Origin: Odobenus rosmarus divergens
Taxonomy: Eukaryota; Chordata; Mammalia; Carnivora; Odobenidae
Reading direction: 5' to 3'
DNA length: 64,000 nt
Assembly (NCBI RefSeq): GCF_000321225.1
Contig: NW_004450397.1
Span: 1,635,560-1,699,559, forward strand
Each line of letters starts with the position of its first letter. The stretch's first letter is position 1. A program made the translations under genes and the position numbers. The notes under the pieces were generated by a model. That model made no database searches. It had not been told where the DNA came from and worked only from the letters and a program-made list of their open reading frames with translations. Shown here in pieces: positions 10,420 through 21,181 of the stretch.

Positions 10420-11940
10420 TGAAAAATAACCCTACATCTTATACTAGATTCTTCTTTGTTGTTCATTTGATTTATGCTTGTTTTGAAGCTATGAAGAACT
10501 GTCAGATTCTCTTTATATGGCACTGCCTCATTGCCCCTGACAAACTATCAGAGAGGCTTTTTGGACACACACATTAGTGCTGTCTTTTGGTATATCTTCA
10601 AATACAACTTTAATGTAGTGTAGTTGGGATTCTATATTGGCCTAGGGACAACTGAGAAGTGATTGAATTTTGTGTGTGTGCAGGAGATTCTACTTTTCCT
10701 TTTGGGGTCTATATAATCTTTCATGATGCCATTTTTCCAGTGTTGAAAGATTCGTCCGTTGACAACCATTCTCAGATAATTTATTTTGCTTTCAGTGTCT
10801 TCTTCCATTTACCAAAGACTTATCTCAAAGAATTGCACAGTTGAAAATAAAACAATAAAATAGTTCATAACTCGTCATAGTTTACTATAATAACTCCTCT
10901 AAAATTATTTTCATATAAATAAGAGCCAGTGGTTTAAAATGAGATAAACTTTGCTTTAATGGAATTACAGGCATCAAACATAGTAAAATGGATATATATT
11001 TTTCGACGTATGGAAGTTTTAAGTGCTCAGAAACTTTATGAAAGTTGTTTTAATTTGAGATAGGCTTTGTAAAACTGATGTAATGAGGTTCTAATGCAGT
11101 GTTTCTAACTCACCCCACTCCAGGTTTTATGACTTACAAATACAGAGAATTTATTCTTGGAAGAAATTATAGACGAATGAGTACAAATCCACCTACGTAA
11201 CTAAAAAAGTAACAGGTATAGTCCACATTAGAAATCAAGACCAGCTTACTTTAGGTAATCTCCCGGCTGGCTAATGCAGAAAAAGGAACCGCCAGAACCA
11301 GTTTGGGCAAGTCCAAGTGTTAAGTGAGTCACCAGAAGCTACAATGCTAATCTTTTTTTTTTTTTTTTTTCTGAAATAACTGATTGTTTTCCATTCAGGT
11401 TTGTTCCAGGGTCAAGCAGAGTTTCAGCATTCCAAGAAGAGGGATGGAACTACCTCATTGTTGTAGAACACTTTGTCTTCATGTCACAAATATTCATGCA
11501 TATATTCAACCAACTGCTATTTCCTGACAAGACGTGGTTTCAAGACTATCTTTTCTATTTACATTTCACATGAAGAAAAGAGTACTGTTCCTTGAGAAAG
11601 CTATTTCTTCATTAGGGCAGGTTCCATATCCAATCATTTTGTAAACTGTGAAAATAAAGAACAAGACTAAATAATGAAGCAATGTTTGTGCAGTAGAATA
11701 GACTCTCAAAAATTTCATTAGAGGTCCGTGACAGAGCTGAAATTAAAACTTGAGTATCTACATATATGGAGTAATCTTTAGCTTGAGAGGATCATATCCC
11801 CTAATTTTTTTTCTGCTCTATAATGCATTGCTGCTACTTTTGTGTTAACTAAGGGATCTTAGTAAAATATAATTGCTTAAAATGGAAGAATATAACTGCA
11901 TATTTTTCTAGTTATAGGTAGCCTTATTTTTGGTATTTAG
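10420..11940. other. Unassigned unique sequence
   Basis: I see no gene and no clear repeat apart from a 20-odd nt poly-T at 11350-11371. The reading frame at 10659-10844 has no supporting features. AT-rich throughout. Confidence 0.4.
11350..11371. repeat. Poly-T tract
   Basis: About 20 consecutive T residues without an adjoining SINE body. It may be the tail of a decayed minus-strand retroposon, but the adjacent 'ctgaaataactgattg' gives no family. Confidence 0.85.
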
Positions 11941-11944
11941 TATC

Positions 11945-12043
11945 TCCCAGCTATTGAAAACGCACCAATGTGTAATCCTCATACAACCATCATCATCATC
12001 TTCATGTTACAGATGGGGGATATGAGGCTTAAAGAGGTTAGGG
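11945..12043 (-). mobile_element. MIR fragment, minus
   Basis: 'cttcatgttacagatggggg' followed by 'atatgaggcttaaagaggtt' is the antisense MIR core. An ATC trinucleotide run (11986-12001) sits inside. Truncated on both sides. Confidence 0.7.
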
Positions 12044-12930
12044 AGCAGGACTTCCAGAATGACAAGAACTCTCTCCCAAGCAAATAAAAAAAATAACTGG
12101 TGTATGTTACGAAAAACATTTATTTAAACTTCTGGAAATTGTCCTAAGAACATACAGCAAATGGGAAAGGATTTATTCAAGAGAGTCTTAAGAACAATGA
12201 GATTCTGTAATATTTGAACCATGACCCATTCCGTTACTTGGCTTAGTGTTGTAGAAGCTCTACCCCAGTGTGTGTTTCTAAGATGGGAGCTCCCTATTCC
12301 TCCAGCTCCCTGTTCGGAGCTATCAATCTTACCATGAGGAGCTGACGGCCAGAAGTTCTTATTTCTCCCAGACCCATATTGTAGGCATGGCTGAGAGGAC
12401 ATTCCTCCCTACCCAATCCCCATTTTTAAAGCAGAAGCTCTGCTCCAGGGACAAGAGATTGAGAATATTGAGGTCCTGATTATAAACCTCCTCCTTCCTC
12501 CCACCAGTTCTCCCACCTCACTCATGGAGTTGAAGTTCCATGTTGAGAGAATCAAGCCGAGAAGAGCTGGGGCAGTCACCACTTGGCCCTGTGACCACTT
12601 GTAGGGTAGAAGTATCACTCCTGGAAAAGCAGACCCCCAACCCCAGCTCTGGTGCAATGGCACAGGGATTCTGCCAAGGGGTAAGGCAGGCCATAAAGAG
12701 GAAGAGCTTGGCAGTTTTACCTGAGGGGACAATTCTTATTTGGAACAGAAAGAGGAGAACTCCATCCCTAAGGGTGTTGTCATGCAGAATGGCGATCTTG
12801 GTGGAGAGCAATTAAGAGGAGGCTGGGAGTTCTGATGCAAACAAAATTGCAGAGTAGTCAGAAGTTCACTAGACAGAACCAGTGAAAGAGACAGCCAAAA
12901 AAAGCCTTCCTGGGATCACACTCAACCGTG
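12044..12930 (-). mobile_element. Possible ancient L1 5' region
   Basis: A comparatively GC-rich, pyrimidine/purine-mixed block unlike its AT-rich neighbours, containing several overlapping short reading frames on both strands (12124-12815) with no domain features. Phrases such as 'gggagcaggacttccagaat' and the overall composition recall 5' untranslated regions of old L1 families. This is a weak, memory-based match; a degraded LTR or CpG-depleted promoter-like element would look similar. Confidence 0.3.
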
Positions 12931-13189
12931 GGAGTCAGAAAGGTTGTGCACATATGGAAGCTGCACATACTCAGGAAAAATCAATCTCAGTTGCTTGGGA
13001 CAGGTGACTCATTTCTTTCTTCCATTTGGTTACTCCTTTCTTTCTTCAACTTTCACCTTTTCTTGAATGGAAATGACAATAACTATTATCCTATGCCTGT
13101 CCCACCATAGTATTTTGGGAGCAAATAACTTGTTTTCTAGATACATATGTCCAGACATAGAGAAGAATTTTGCCCCAGAATGGATCATA

Positions 13190-13827
13190 CTGAACATCTT
13201 AATCATACCTGATTCAGGTGATTTAGATGATTAGACTTGGGACTTTTGAGCTAGTAATATTTAGATAATATTTTGTACTTTGAGTTAATGCTGTAATGGG
13301 TTGAGACTTTGGGGGATTTTGGATGTATTTCGCATGTGAAGTGTACTTGAATCTTTGGGGACCAGATGGTAGATTGTGGTAAGCTGAATAATGGTCCCCA
13401 CAAAGATGTCCACACCTTAATCCCTGGAACCTAATAATATTACCTTATATGGCAAAAGGACATTGCAGGTGTGATTGAATTAAAGGTCTTGCAAAGACAA
13501 GGTTCTCCTGGATTGTCCAGATGGAACCATATGCAGTCACAGTTGTCTTCATAAGAAGGATACAAGAAGATCAGACAGGGTGATAGGCAAGAGGATGTAT
13601 AATAGAAGTGGAGACTGGAGTGATAGAGCCACAGCTCAAGGAATATGAGCAGCCTCTAGAAGCTGGAAGAAACAAGAAACTAATTCTCTCCTGGAGCTTC
13701 CAAAAGTAACCAGCCCTGCTGTCATCTTGATGTTAGTCCATTAAAACTGATTAGAGAATAAATTTGCATTGCTTTTAGCCATGAAGTTCATCGTAATTTG
13801 TTACAGCACCTGTAGGAATCTCATACG
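13190..13827 (+). mobile_element. MLT1-type MaLR LTR with upstream remnant
   Basis: The LTR core is 13375-13827. It opens 'tgtggtaagctgaataatgg' with 'ccacaaagatgtccacacct', runs through 'attaccttatatggcaaaag' and 'gaataaatttgcattgcttt', and closes 'ttacagcacctgtaggaatc'. These are hallmarks of ERVL-MaLR (MLT1) LTRs. The 13190-13374 segment ('gggttgagactttgggggat', 'gtatttcgcatgtgaagtgt') resembles sequence that usually precedes such LTRs, perhaps the 3' end of the internal part. No coding capacity. Confidence 0.75.
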
Positions 13828-14049
13828 GGAAGTATGTAGGTATGTAGGTAATTATAAAAGAGAATGTGATTGCATATTTCTTCTCCTTTCACCTCTTGCA
13901 TGATTTTAAAAGGAATTGCATAATACAATAGGAATATAATTATATTTGGGGATCTATAACAGAGAGATGTATTTGATAATAATGGCATAAAGGAGAAGGG
14001 TGTGAACAAAGCTATATCAGAGTGAGGAAATGACAATAGATGATAATGT

Positions 14050-15425
14050 CCATCTGGTAGAAAAAAAATGAAGAGAACCCCAAAAGATAAATAGGAAAGT
14101 TAAAATTACAAACTCTGTAATTAAATACTAGGTTTCTTTCTTCTCTAAGTTTCTTTAAAATACATAAGGGTATATAAAATAATAATTAGAACAATATATT
14201 GTTGGATTTACAACATGTATACACTTAATATGTGTAACAGTAATAGCACGAGAAAAAGTGGAGAGAGAACTAAGCTACATAGGAATGGGATGTCTAGATT
14301 TTATTGAAATTAAGTCAGTATAAATCTGAAGTAGATTCTGATAAGATGCACTTTGTAGGCTCTGATGCAACTGCTAAGAAAATAACATACACATATAATT
14401 AAACATATCATTAAAGGAATTAAAATGTTCCAGTGGAGAATGTCCACTCACTGTAAAATAAGGTAATAAAGGAGGAATATAGGTGCAAAAAAGACATGAG
14501 ATATATAGAAAATAAAAAAACAAAATGACAGATGTAAATCTAACCATATCAGTAACAACACTAAATGTGAATGTATTAAACAATCCAGTAAAAATAAGAA
14601 ATAGGAAAATTATATTCAACAGAAAAACGAAAACAAAATCAAACTATATGCTATCTACGGGAGGTACTATTTGGATTTAAAAATAAAAAAATATGTTGAA
14701 GGTAAAAGAATGGAACACATACATGTAATGCAAACAGCAACCATATAAAAGAGCTGGAATGGCTAGAGTAACAACAGACAGAATAGACTTTAAAACCAAA
14801 TAAATTGCTAGACATAAAAATGGGTTATTTAATAATGACAAAAGGGTCAGTCTCCTAAGAAGATACAATAATTGTAAACATATATGCATCCAACAGCAGA
14901 GCTCTAAAATACATGCAGCAAAAACTGACAGAATTAAAAGGAGGAAATAGAAAATTCAACAATAATAGTTAAAAGCTTCCATATTCCATTTTCAATAATG
15001 GGTAGAACAACTAGACAGAAAATCAACAAGATAGAGAATTATTTAGCAATAAAAATAAATGAAGTACTGATCATGCTATTACTTGGGTAAAACATGAAAA
15101 TGTTATGTAAGTGAAAGAAGTCAGGCACAAAAGGTTACATGTTATAGGACGCCATGTATATAAAAGAATAGGCAAACTTTTCTACTTGAAAGTAGATACT
15201 TGTTGCTTAGGGCTGCAGGGGTTGGGAGGGTTCAGTGGAGTAATGGAAGTATTTGCCACTGGATTTCATTTGAGAGTGAGGAAGATGCCCTAAAATTAGA
15301 CTAAGAGACCTGCATGACTCTGTGAATGTATTTAAAAACCTTGGACTATATACTTTAAATGGGTGAATTGTTTAGTAGGTGATTTAAATATCGATAATGC
15401 TGTGTTTTAAAGAAGATACAGGGGG
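14050..15425 (+). mobile_element. Old L1, internally deleted (ORF2 part joined to 3' end)
   Basis: 14480-15035 is ORF2 endonuclease-domain-region sequence ('cagatgtaaatctaaccata', 'agaatagactttaaaaccaa', 'acatatatgcatccaacagc'). At about 15035-15050 it jumps to the terminal 3' region ('gcaataaaaataaatgaagt', 'gtgaaagaagtcaggcacaa', 'aaatgggtgaattgtttagt'). Several kilobases normally between these are absent, so the copy has an internal deletion or two fragments lie side by side. Dead: frames are interrupted throughout. Confidence 0.7.
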
Positions 15426-15427
15426 AG

Positions 15428-15650
15428 CAGGGGTTGGTAAGCTTCAGCCTACCCGCCAGTTCTGTCCCTTTGCCTTTTTTTGTATAGAATGTCAAGTTAA
15501 AAATAATTTAATTCTTTTTAGTAATTGAAAAAAGTCAAAAGAAAAATAGTATTTCATAACACATGTGCAAATTATGTGAAATTGAAATTTCAATGTTCAC
15601 TAATGAAGTTTTATTGGAATACACACATACACACACAAAGATAAAATGAG
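15428..15650. mobile_element. Probable hAT-type non-autonomous DNA transposon
   Basis: 'caggggttggtaagcttcag' and 'aatgaagttttattggaata' bracket an AT-rich interior. This pairing is typical of a widespread mammalian hAT family whose ends read roughly 'agggttggcaaactac' and 'ttttattggaacacagcc'. The second inverted terminal repeat is not visible, so it is truncated. Family name not assigned. Confidence 0.4.
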
Positions 15651-15654
15651 ATCT

Positions 15655-15735
15655 TTCAAGTTATTTAAATAGCAAATGGCAGAGTTGAGTTCAAACTCAG
15701 TTGGACCTAAATTAGAGCCCTGTAACCTAACCACA
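15655..15735 (-). mobile_element. MIR fragment, minus
   Basis: 'atggcagagttgagttcaaa' followed by 'ctcagttggacctaaattag' is the antisense MIR 5' part (the 'gggttcgaatcc' region). Very short, but the spacing is right. Confidence 0.5.
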
Positions 15736-15739
15736 GCAA

Positions 15740-16512
15740 AAATCTGTTAGGCACAGAATAGAAATGAGACTTGATTCAGATATATTCTGAGATTGAGAAC
15801 CATCATCAACCACCATCACTGTGATGTGTGTTGGGAAAAGGGACGACAAAATGTACCAAGCGTTGACTGGCAGAAATTTTGTGTAAAAGAGGAGGCAGGA
15901 TAGTTTTAATGGCTTTATCTTCTACAAGGAAATTCTTGAACTAAAGAGTGAGCCAGCAAGGCTCTTTAACATACTGACCCCATGAATACACAGAACAGGA
16001 ATACCCTTCACTGTGCAAGGTTGCTATGCAACTGTATCTAGCATTCCTTTTTAACGTTGCTCCTTCATGTAAGGGATTTTTGCATATTCGTGAACAATTA
16101 TGCACCAAATATCATGTTCTTTGTTTTACTTAACTGTGCATGTCTCTCCCCATCTCTGTTCAATGATGTCAGGTTGGTAGCTTGAAATTGGCTATGGCAG
16201 GAGTATTTACACAATGATAATTGGAGGGCTGTTTATCAAATGTTTACCAGCACAATACTGGTTCAGGGCAATGACCTATAAAATGCCTTACTAGCCTTTA
16301 AAAACACCTTGCATAAGCCCCTCACATCCTTTCTTGCATCTTCCTCCATTTTGATATGGGGATGTGACGGTGCTGCTAAAGCAGCCTTTTTTTTTTTTAA
16401 TCCCACGAAGGTAGGAGGACACTGGGTCCTTGATGACTTCATAGAACCATATTATTTGTTGGCTAATGCAGTTGGTCTGGAAACCATACTTTGAGAACCA
16501 CTATTGCTTTGG
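15740..16512. other. Unassigned sequence
   Basis: No gene is seen. The end 'actttgagaaccactattgc' at 16487-16507 resembles a hAT-Charlie terminal repeat, but the matching left end was not found. Reading frames 16309-16494 and 16466-16660 are fortuitous; the latter runs into a SINE. Confidence 0.4.
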
Positions 16513-16709
16513 ATTTTTTAAAAAGATTTTTATTTATTTGACAGAGAGAGACACAGTGAGAGAGGGAACACAAGCAGGGGGAGTGGGAGAGGGAGAAGCA
16601 GGCTTCCCGCAGAGCGGGGAGCCTGATGTGGGGCTCGATCCCAGGATCCTGGGATCATGACCTGAGCCAAAGGCAGCCACTTTAACCGACTGAGCCACCC
16701 AGGCACCCC
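16513..16709 (-). mobile_element. SINEC, minus
   Basis: T-rich tail, 'gacagagagagacacagtga', 'agcggggagcctgatgtggg' and head 'gagccacccaggcacccc'. No clean target duplication. First of three SINEs in the same orientation within 870 bp. Confidence 0.95.
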
Positions 16710-16748
16710 TCTTTTCTTTTTTGTTATATGCAGCTGAATCAAATTATA

Positions 16749-16936
16749 TATATTTTTTAAGATTTTGTTTATTTATTTTACAGAGAGAGAGAGAGAGACA
16801 GCGAGAGAGGGAACACAGCAGGGGGAGCGGGAGAGGGAGAAGCAGGCCTCCCGCCGAGCAGAGAGCCCGATGCGGGGCTCGATCCAGGACCTGAGCAGAA
16901 GGCAGACACTTAATGACTGAGCCACCCAGGCGCCCC
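16749..16936 (-). mobile_element. SINEC, minus, with 10-bp TSD
   Basis: Complete antisense SINEC with a short deletion between 'ctcgatccaggac' and 'ctgagcagaaggc' that removes most of the 'gatcatgac' segment. Flanks tcaaattata at 16739-16748 and 16937-16946 are an exact target duplication. Confidence 0.96.
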
Positions 16937-17185
16937 TCAAATTATAATTTATACTGGTAGGAAATTCTGATGAATTAGAGAAAACATGCTTCATCTGAAG
17001 GCGTTCCTATTCAGTTTTTTAAAACACTGAGCTGACCAATAATACAGTTGATAAACTGGCCTCAGGAAGTTGTGGAACAGAGAAGGAACTTCAGCTTTGG
17101 CCTATCTGTAGCACTCTACTGTCAAGAATTTATATCCCCCCACTCCAGGATGCATAGAGAAGACCACATATGCGTAAATAACATT

Positions 17186-17380
17186 ATTAAATTTTTTAAA
17201 GAGTTTATTCATCCATTTGACAGAGAGAGAAAGACAGAGAGCACAAGCAGGGGGAGTGGGAGAGGGAGAAGCAGCCTTCCCGCTGAGCAGGGAGCCTGAT
17301 GCAGGGCTCAATCCCAGGACCCTGGGCTCATGACCTGAGCTGAAGGCAGACGCTTAACGACTGAGCCACCCAGGCGCCCC
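17186..17380 (-). mobile_element. SINEC, minus, with 15-bp TSD
   Basis: Antisense copy ending in head 'gagccacccaggcgcccc'. Target duplication tgcgtaaataacatt (17171-17185) / tgtgtaaataacatt (17381-17395) has one mismatch. The reading frames 17048-17299 and 17102-17311 overlap it and are not genes. Confidence 0.97.
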
Positions 17381-17640
17381 TGTGTAAATAACATTTAAAG
17401 AAGAATAAAGATAGATATTAGGAAAATAGGTTGAAACAGTAATCAGCATGAAGATTGGAGCAGACATGGTCGGTGGTGGTCGGTGCACCACCATAGCTTG
17501 CTTGGATCCTTTTTCATTCCCGAGCACACTGGCTCCAGGTGTGTTTCACTCTTAAGTGGCCAGCACTGTGTCTCTTAGGGGGTTGGCCTCAGGCTGCTAG
17601 AACTCATTTTGCTTTACTTTGTTAGAAGTACCTGGGAGTT

Positions 17641-17897
17641 GAAGATAGTAGGAAGAGAAATACGAAGGTGGGGAAATCGGAGGGGGAGATGAACCATGAG
17701 AGACTATGGACTCTGAGAAACAAACTGAGGGTTCTAGAGGGGAGGGGGTGGGGGGATGGGTTAGCCTGGTGATGGGTATTAAAGAGGGCACGTTCTGCAT
17801 GGAGCACTGGGTGTTATATGCAAACAATGAATCATGGAACACTGCATCAAAAACTAATGATGTAATGTATGCTGATTAACATAACATAAAAAAAAAA
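17641..17897 (+). mobile_element. Young L1 3' end, 5'-truncated, 17-bp TSD
   Basis: About 257 bp of L1 3'UTR: 'gagagactatggactctgag', a G-rich tract (17718-17758), 'aaagagggcacgttctgcat', 'gaatcatggaacactgcatc', 'aatgatgtaatgtatgctga', then a short A-tail. Exact flanks agaagtacctgggagtt lie at 17624-17640 and 17898-17914. The severe 5' truncation with long target duplication is standard for target-primed reverse transcription. The antisense frames at 17597-17842 come from the G-rich tract. Confidence 0.96.
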
Positions 17898-17907
17898 AGA
17901 AGTACCT

Positions 17908-18017
17908 GGGAGTTTATATCGTCCCAGGGACGATTCTTAACCAATGATTGACAGGTACAGGAGGGAGTTTATATCGTCCCAGGGACAATTCTTAACCAAT
18001 GATTGACAGGTACAGGA
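17908..18017 (+). repeat. 55-bp tandem duplication
   Basis: The units 17908-17962 and 17963-18017 both begin 'gggagtttatatcgtcccag' and end 'ttgacaggtacagga'. They differ at one base (cgatt versus caatt). The left boundary lies inside the downstream target duplication of the neighbouring L1, so the duplication arose after, or together with, the insertion. Confidence 0.97.
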
Positions 18018-20080
18018 GAATAAATATTCCAGCTACTTTGTCTTGGTCAAGATAAATCTGAGGTGTGGCCTACCTGTCTTTAGACATTCTTTGTGGGACA
18101 GAGTCAAACTTACTCTTCATGAAACTTTGCTTGATAACATATCCCTCCTTAGTCACCTAGCTAATCCCGTTACAACCCTCATGATTTTTCCTGGGAAAGC
18201 TTCCTATTAATTACCTTCGCATGAGTCCTCATTTCGGAGTGTTTCTGGGGAAACCAACTTAAGACAGAGAGAAGAATTTCAATCTTCTCAGAAAGCAGAA
18301 GAATAAAAGGAAGGTCAATTATCCTGTTCTATCTTCTTGCATTTGAGCTTTCTCCACTGACATGTCTCAGATACCCAGATGTGCTTGGGAAGAAAATCAA
18401 CTCATTTTGGATACCCAGGTTCATTTAGGAAGTTGGAAATACATGTCTGGACTCCAGGACAGAGGTCAGACCCGGAGATATATTAAATTTAAACAAGCTG
18501 GGTTGTCAAATCATAATGTATGAGTTATGCTGATTTACTTTTCTATGAACTACTTTGTCCATCCTCATCTAATTTTAAAATTCAGTACAGCTGTGAGTTT
18601 CATTAAATGTTTATGATCCTATTATAGGATATATTTTTAGCCTTAATAAAAGGAAGTTGATAAAGCTTCATTATCTGTCGTTTCAGAGGAAGACTAAAAA
18701 ATCTAACATCTACCAAGTGAGTCTATAATGTCTTCATAAATCTTCTATTTCCCAAGCCTTTGTCTCTCTTTGACATCAAAGATAAATGACTATTACCAGA
18801 ATTAATATCTCTTAAATATATCATGATTCTTCAACATTGTTAGCCAAAAGGCTGTTATGAAAACTTCACTAAAATAGAATTTGATTTTCTTTGTATGAAC
18901 TGTAAGGGTTACTGTGAATTTTTAGTACCCCGTAGTGGAAATTCTTCCCTATTAACTCAGCAGGTTTTCTTAGAGGAATAAAATTATTTTATACATGAGA
19001 AAGGAAATTACAAAATATCGTGGCAAAATTATTGTTTTTTTTTATCTTTTGAAATCTGTGATCATTTAAATCACTTAGCAGAAGAGGTATTACTTTCAGA
19101 CTCTGAATCTTGCTTTAAAGTGACACAAGCTTGCTAGCAAAATAATACAACGTAACTGACCTAGGGAGAGTCCTTAAGAAACATCCTCAAGATATTTGAA
19201 CTACTCCTATCTCTCCTACCAGATGCAAGAGATAATTTTAGTGTAAGTTTCTTTGCACTATTGTGAGTTCCAAACATAATTTCTCTAGAAACGTGTGTCC
19301 ATGTAAAAGCTCCTTTTGCAGTTGCTAAGGAACAGTTCCTGACACTTACATTATTAAGGCTCATTTTGGATTGGAAGGGAATACATCTGTGAGACATTGA
19401 AAACTGCTTCCATAATTTGGGGCCGAGGAAGGAAAAAAAAATGGAGAGTGGCTGAAAATGAAAGAAAGTATTTGTAAGTATCAGTTACATGAAGATTCTA
19501 TGGTTTAATGGCAGGAGTGTCAGAAAAGCAAGTATTATACAGGATTATTTCCTACATCGGCATCAATGAACAGATATTTTAAGTTCTGGAATTATGAGAT
19601 TTTTATCGTAGAAATTATATGATGATTTGGATATATAGTCAGAGCCTAAAAATACTGGCCTACATTAAGTTTTAGAGATTTGCTCCTTTCTTTTTTTTTT
19701 TAGGTATATACCAGTGGAAACAAAACTGGAAAATAATTAAAGAATTTTACTTCCCTTAGTTATTTAGGGATTTTTTTATGTTTTCTCTACTCTTTCCTAC
19801 TATGAAAACCTTGTCTCTGACAGCAGAGATGAATACGTCAATTCACACTAAGATGAGAATCATTGACTGTGGAAGAGCTTATACCCAAATACAACACCAT
19901 GCAAACTGTCCCCCAACCCTTCCCCTGACTTCGTTTTATTTTTACTCTCCATATTTTTCCTCTTCTTCTGACTCTCCTACTTATTTTTTCTATTTATTTT
20001 GGAAGCTGCCTCAAACTTAATTTGACATGAAATTGAGTTATGAATACATAAATAAAACTAAAATAAATGAAGACTATGCA
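18018..20080. other. Unassigned unique sequence
   Basis: No gene or confidently named repeat. Short poly-T tracts at 19034-19042 and 19690-19701. The frames 19161-19397 (minus) and 19778-20020 (plus, tail rich in Ser/Tyr/Phe) lack any domain signal. Confidence 0.4.
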
Positions 20081-20084
20081 ATAA

Positions 20085-20232
20085 TTAGCATCGTCTTAGT
20101 TTTATAAATGAGAAAATTATTAGAACAGAAAGGTAAGTGACTTGCCTCAATGTATTAGCAGTTTTTACAGCTGCAAATTAGGACCTAGAACTCAAGCACT
20201 TCTGATTCTGGACCCAATATTCCCTTCCCTGG
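20085..20232 (-). mobile_element. MIR fragment, minus
   Basis: 'cttagttttataaatgagaa', 'gtgacttgcctcaatgtatt' and 'tctgattctggacccaatat' follow the antisense MIR order, though the middle is diverged. Confidence 0.6.
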
Positions 20233-20576
20233 AACCCCTGGCTTTTCTGAGGACATTTGTGAAGCCAGTTTGATCGTAATGACCATAATAGCAAGTGTCT
20301 TCATTTCTTGTTTTAAAAAGTAAACTATTCACTTTCTGAAACATCCTTTTCCAAGTTTGAAATCATAGGTCTTAAAAGTAGGTACTTTTAGTCTGCTTTA
20401 GTACTTCTCTACTCTGCCCTGAGGATAAGTCGCTTGTGGAACAGAACAAAGGTGAATCCCATCACATTAGGTGGCTGACAAGGAGGAGACACTTGTTAAA
20501 GTAGTTGACCGCCATTACAAAAACCCAGGGGAGAAATGCTGAAAAGAAATGGTTTTCTTTATGTTGAAATCATTAC

Positions 20577-20771
20577 CTTTTTTTTTTTTTTTTTGAGAGA
20601 GAGTATGTGCATGCACAAGGAGGGGGAGAGGTAGAGGGAGAGAGAGAATTTTAAGCAGGCTCCACGCCCAGCATGGAGCCCAACTGGGGCTAGATCTCAT
20701 GACCCTGGGATCATGACCTACGCTGAAATCAAGAGTCTGAGGCTTAATTGACTGAGCCACCCAGGCATCCC
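20577..20771 (-). mobile_element. Older-type SINEC, minus
   Basis: Begins with a 17-nt T run, then 'gagagagagtatgtgcatgc', 'gcaggctccacgcccagcat', 'gaaatcaagagtctgaggct' and head 'gagccacccaggcatccc'. Same older subfamily type as the 9471 copy. The antisense frame 20515-20760 is read through it. No clear target duplication. Confidence 0.92.
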
Positions 20772-21181
20772 TATTTTTCTATTATGTCATTGTCAAATCA
20801 TCCCACAAGCCCCAGTTTGCAAATTTTTATTCTCAGAAATTATGTATATAATATGCAATGAAATTTAATTTCCTTTGAGTTTACTTTTTACCTTTGAGTT
20901 TTATTTTCAATATGATATCAGATGCAGGAAAGGATATGCATTGGGTTATAATTAAAGCTATATCATATGTGAAACTTAAGGTTTTCCACAATTTTTAATT
21001 TTCTCAGACTTCCCTGATACCCATTTTGACCTGCTTATGCAAATTTTTGTCATTAAATTACAGATTTTGAAAACGTTTCTTCATAATGCTCTGGGTTTTT
21101 TTTTTTTTTAAGTCAATGCTTACATTTAAAACCAACATATTTTTTATGAAATGTATCAGTAAATTACACTTACGGCAAATA

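Larger units (their letters stand above)
8560..10420 (+). mobile_element. Old L1 ORF2 remnant, interrupted by two SINEs
   Basis: Degenerate L1M ORF2 sequence recognisable at 'tgttgtttacaagagattca' (8900s), 'attttaacaccttactcaaa' (9680s) and near 'gaaataaccagtattaggaatgg'-like text at 10340-10370. It covers the endonuclease to early reverse-transcriptase part of ORF2. Stops and indels are frequent in every frame, so it is dead. SINEC copies at 8940 and 9470 split it, which dates it as older than both. The same part of ORF2 recurs at 14050-15040. Confidence 0.65.

Noticed and set aside
12409..12815. Overlapping frames on both strands as a nested gene pair
   Set aside because: No domains, no splice sites, no start context; typical of chance frames in a GC-richer block.
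16300..17400. Tandem array or segmental duplication
   Set aside because: The similarity between units is that of three independent SINEC insertions with different flanks.
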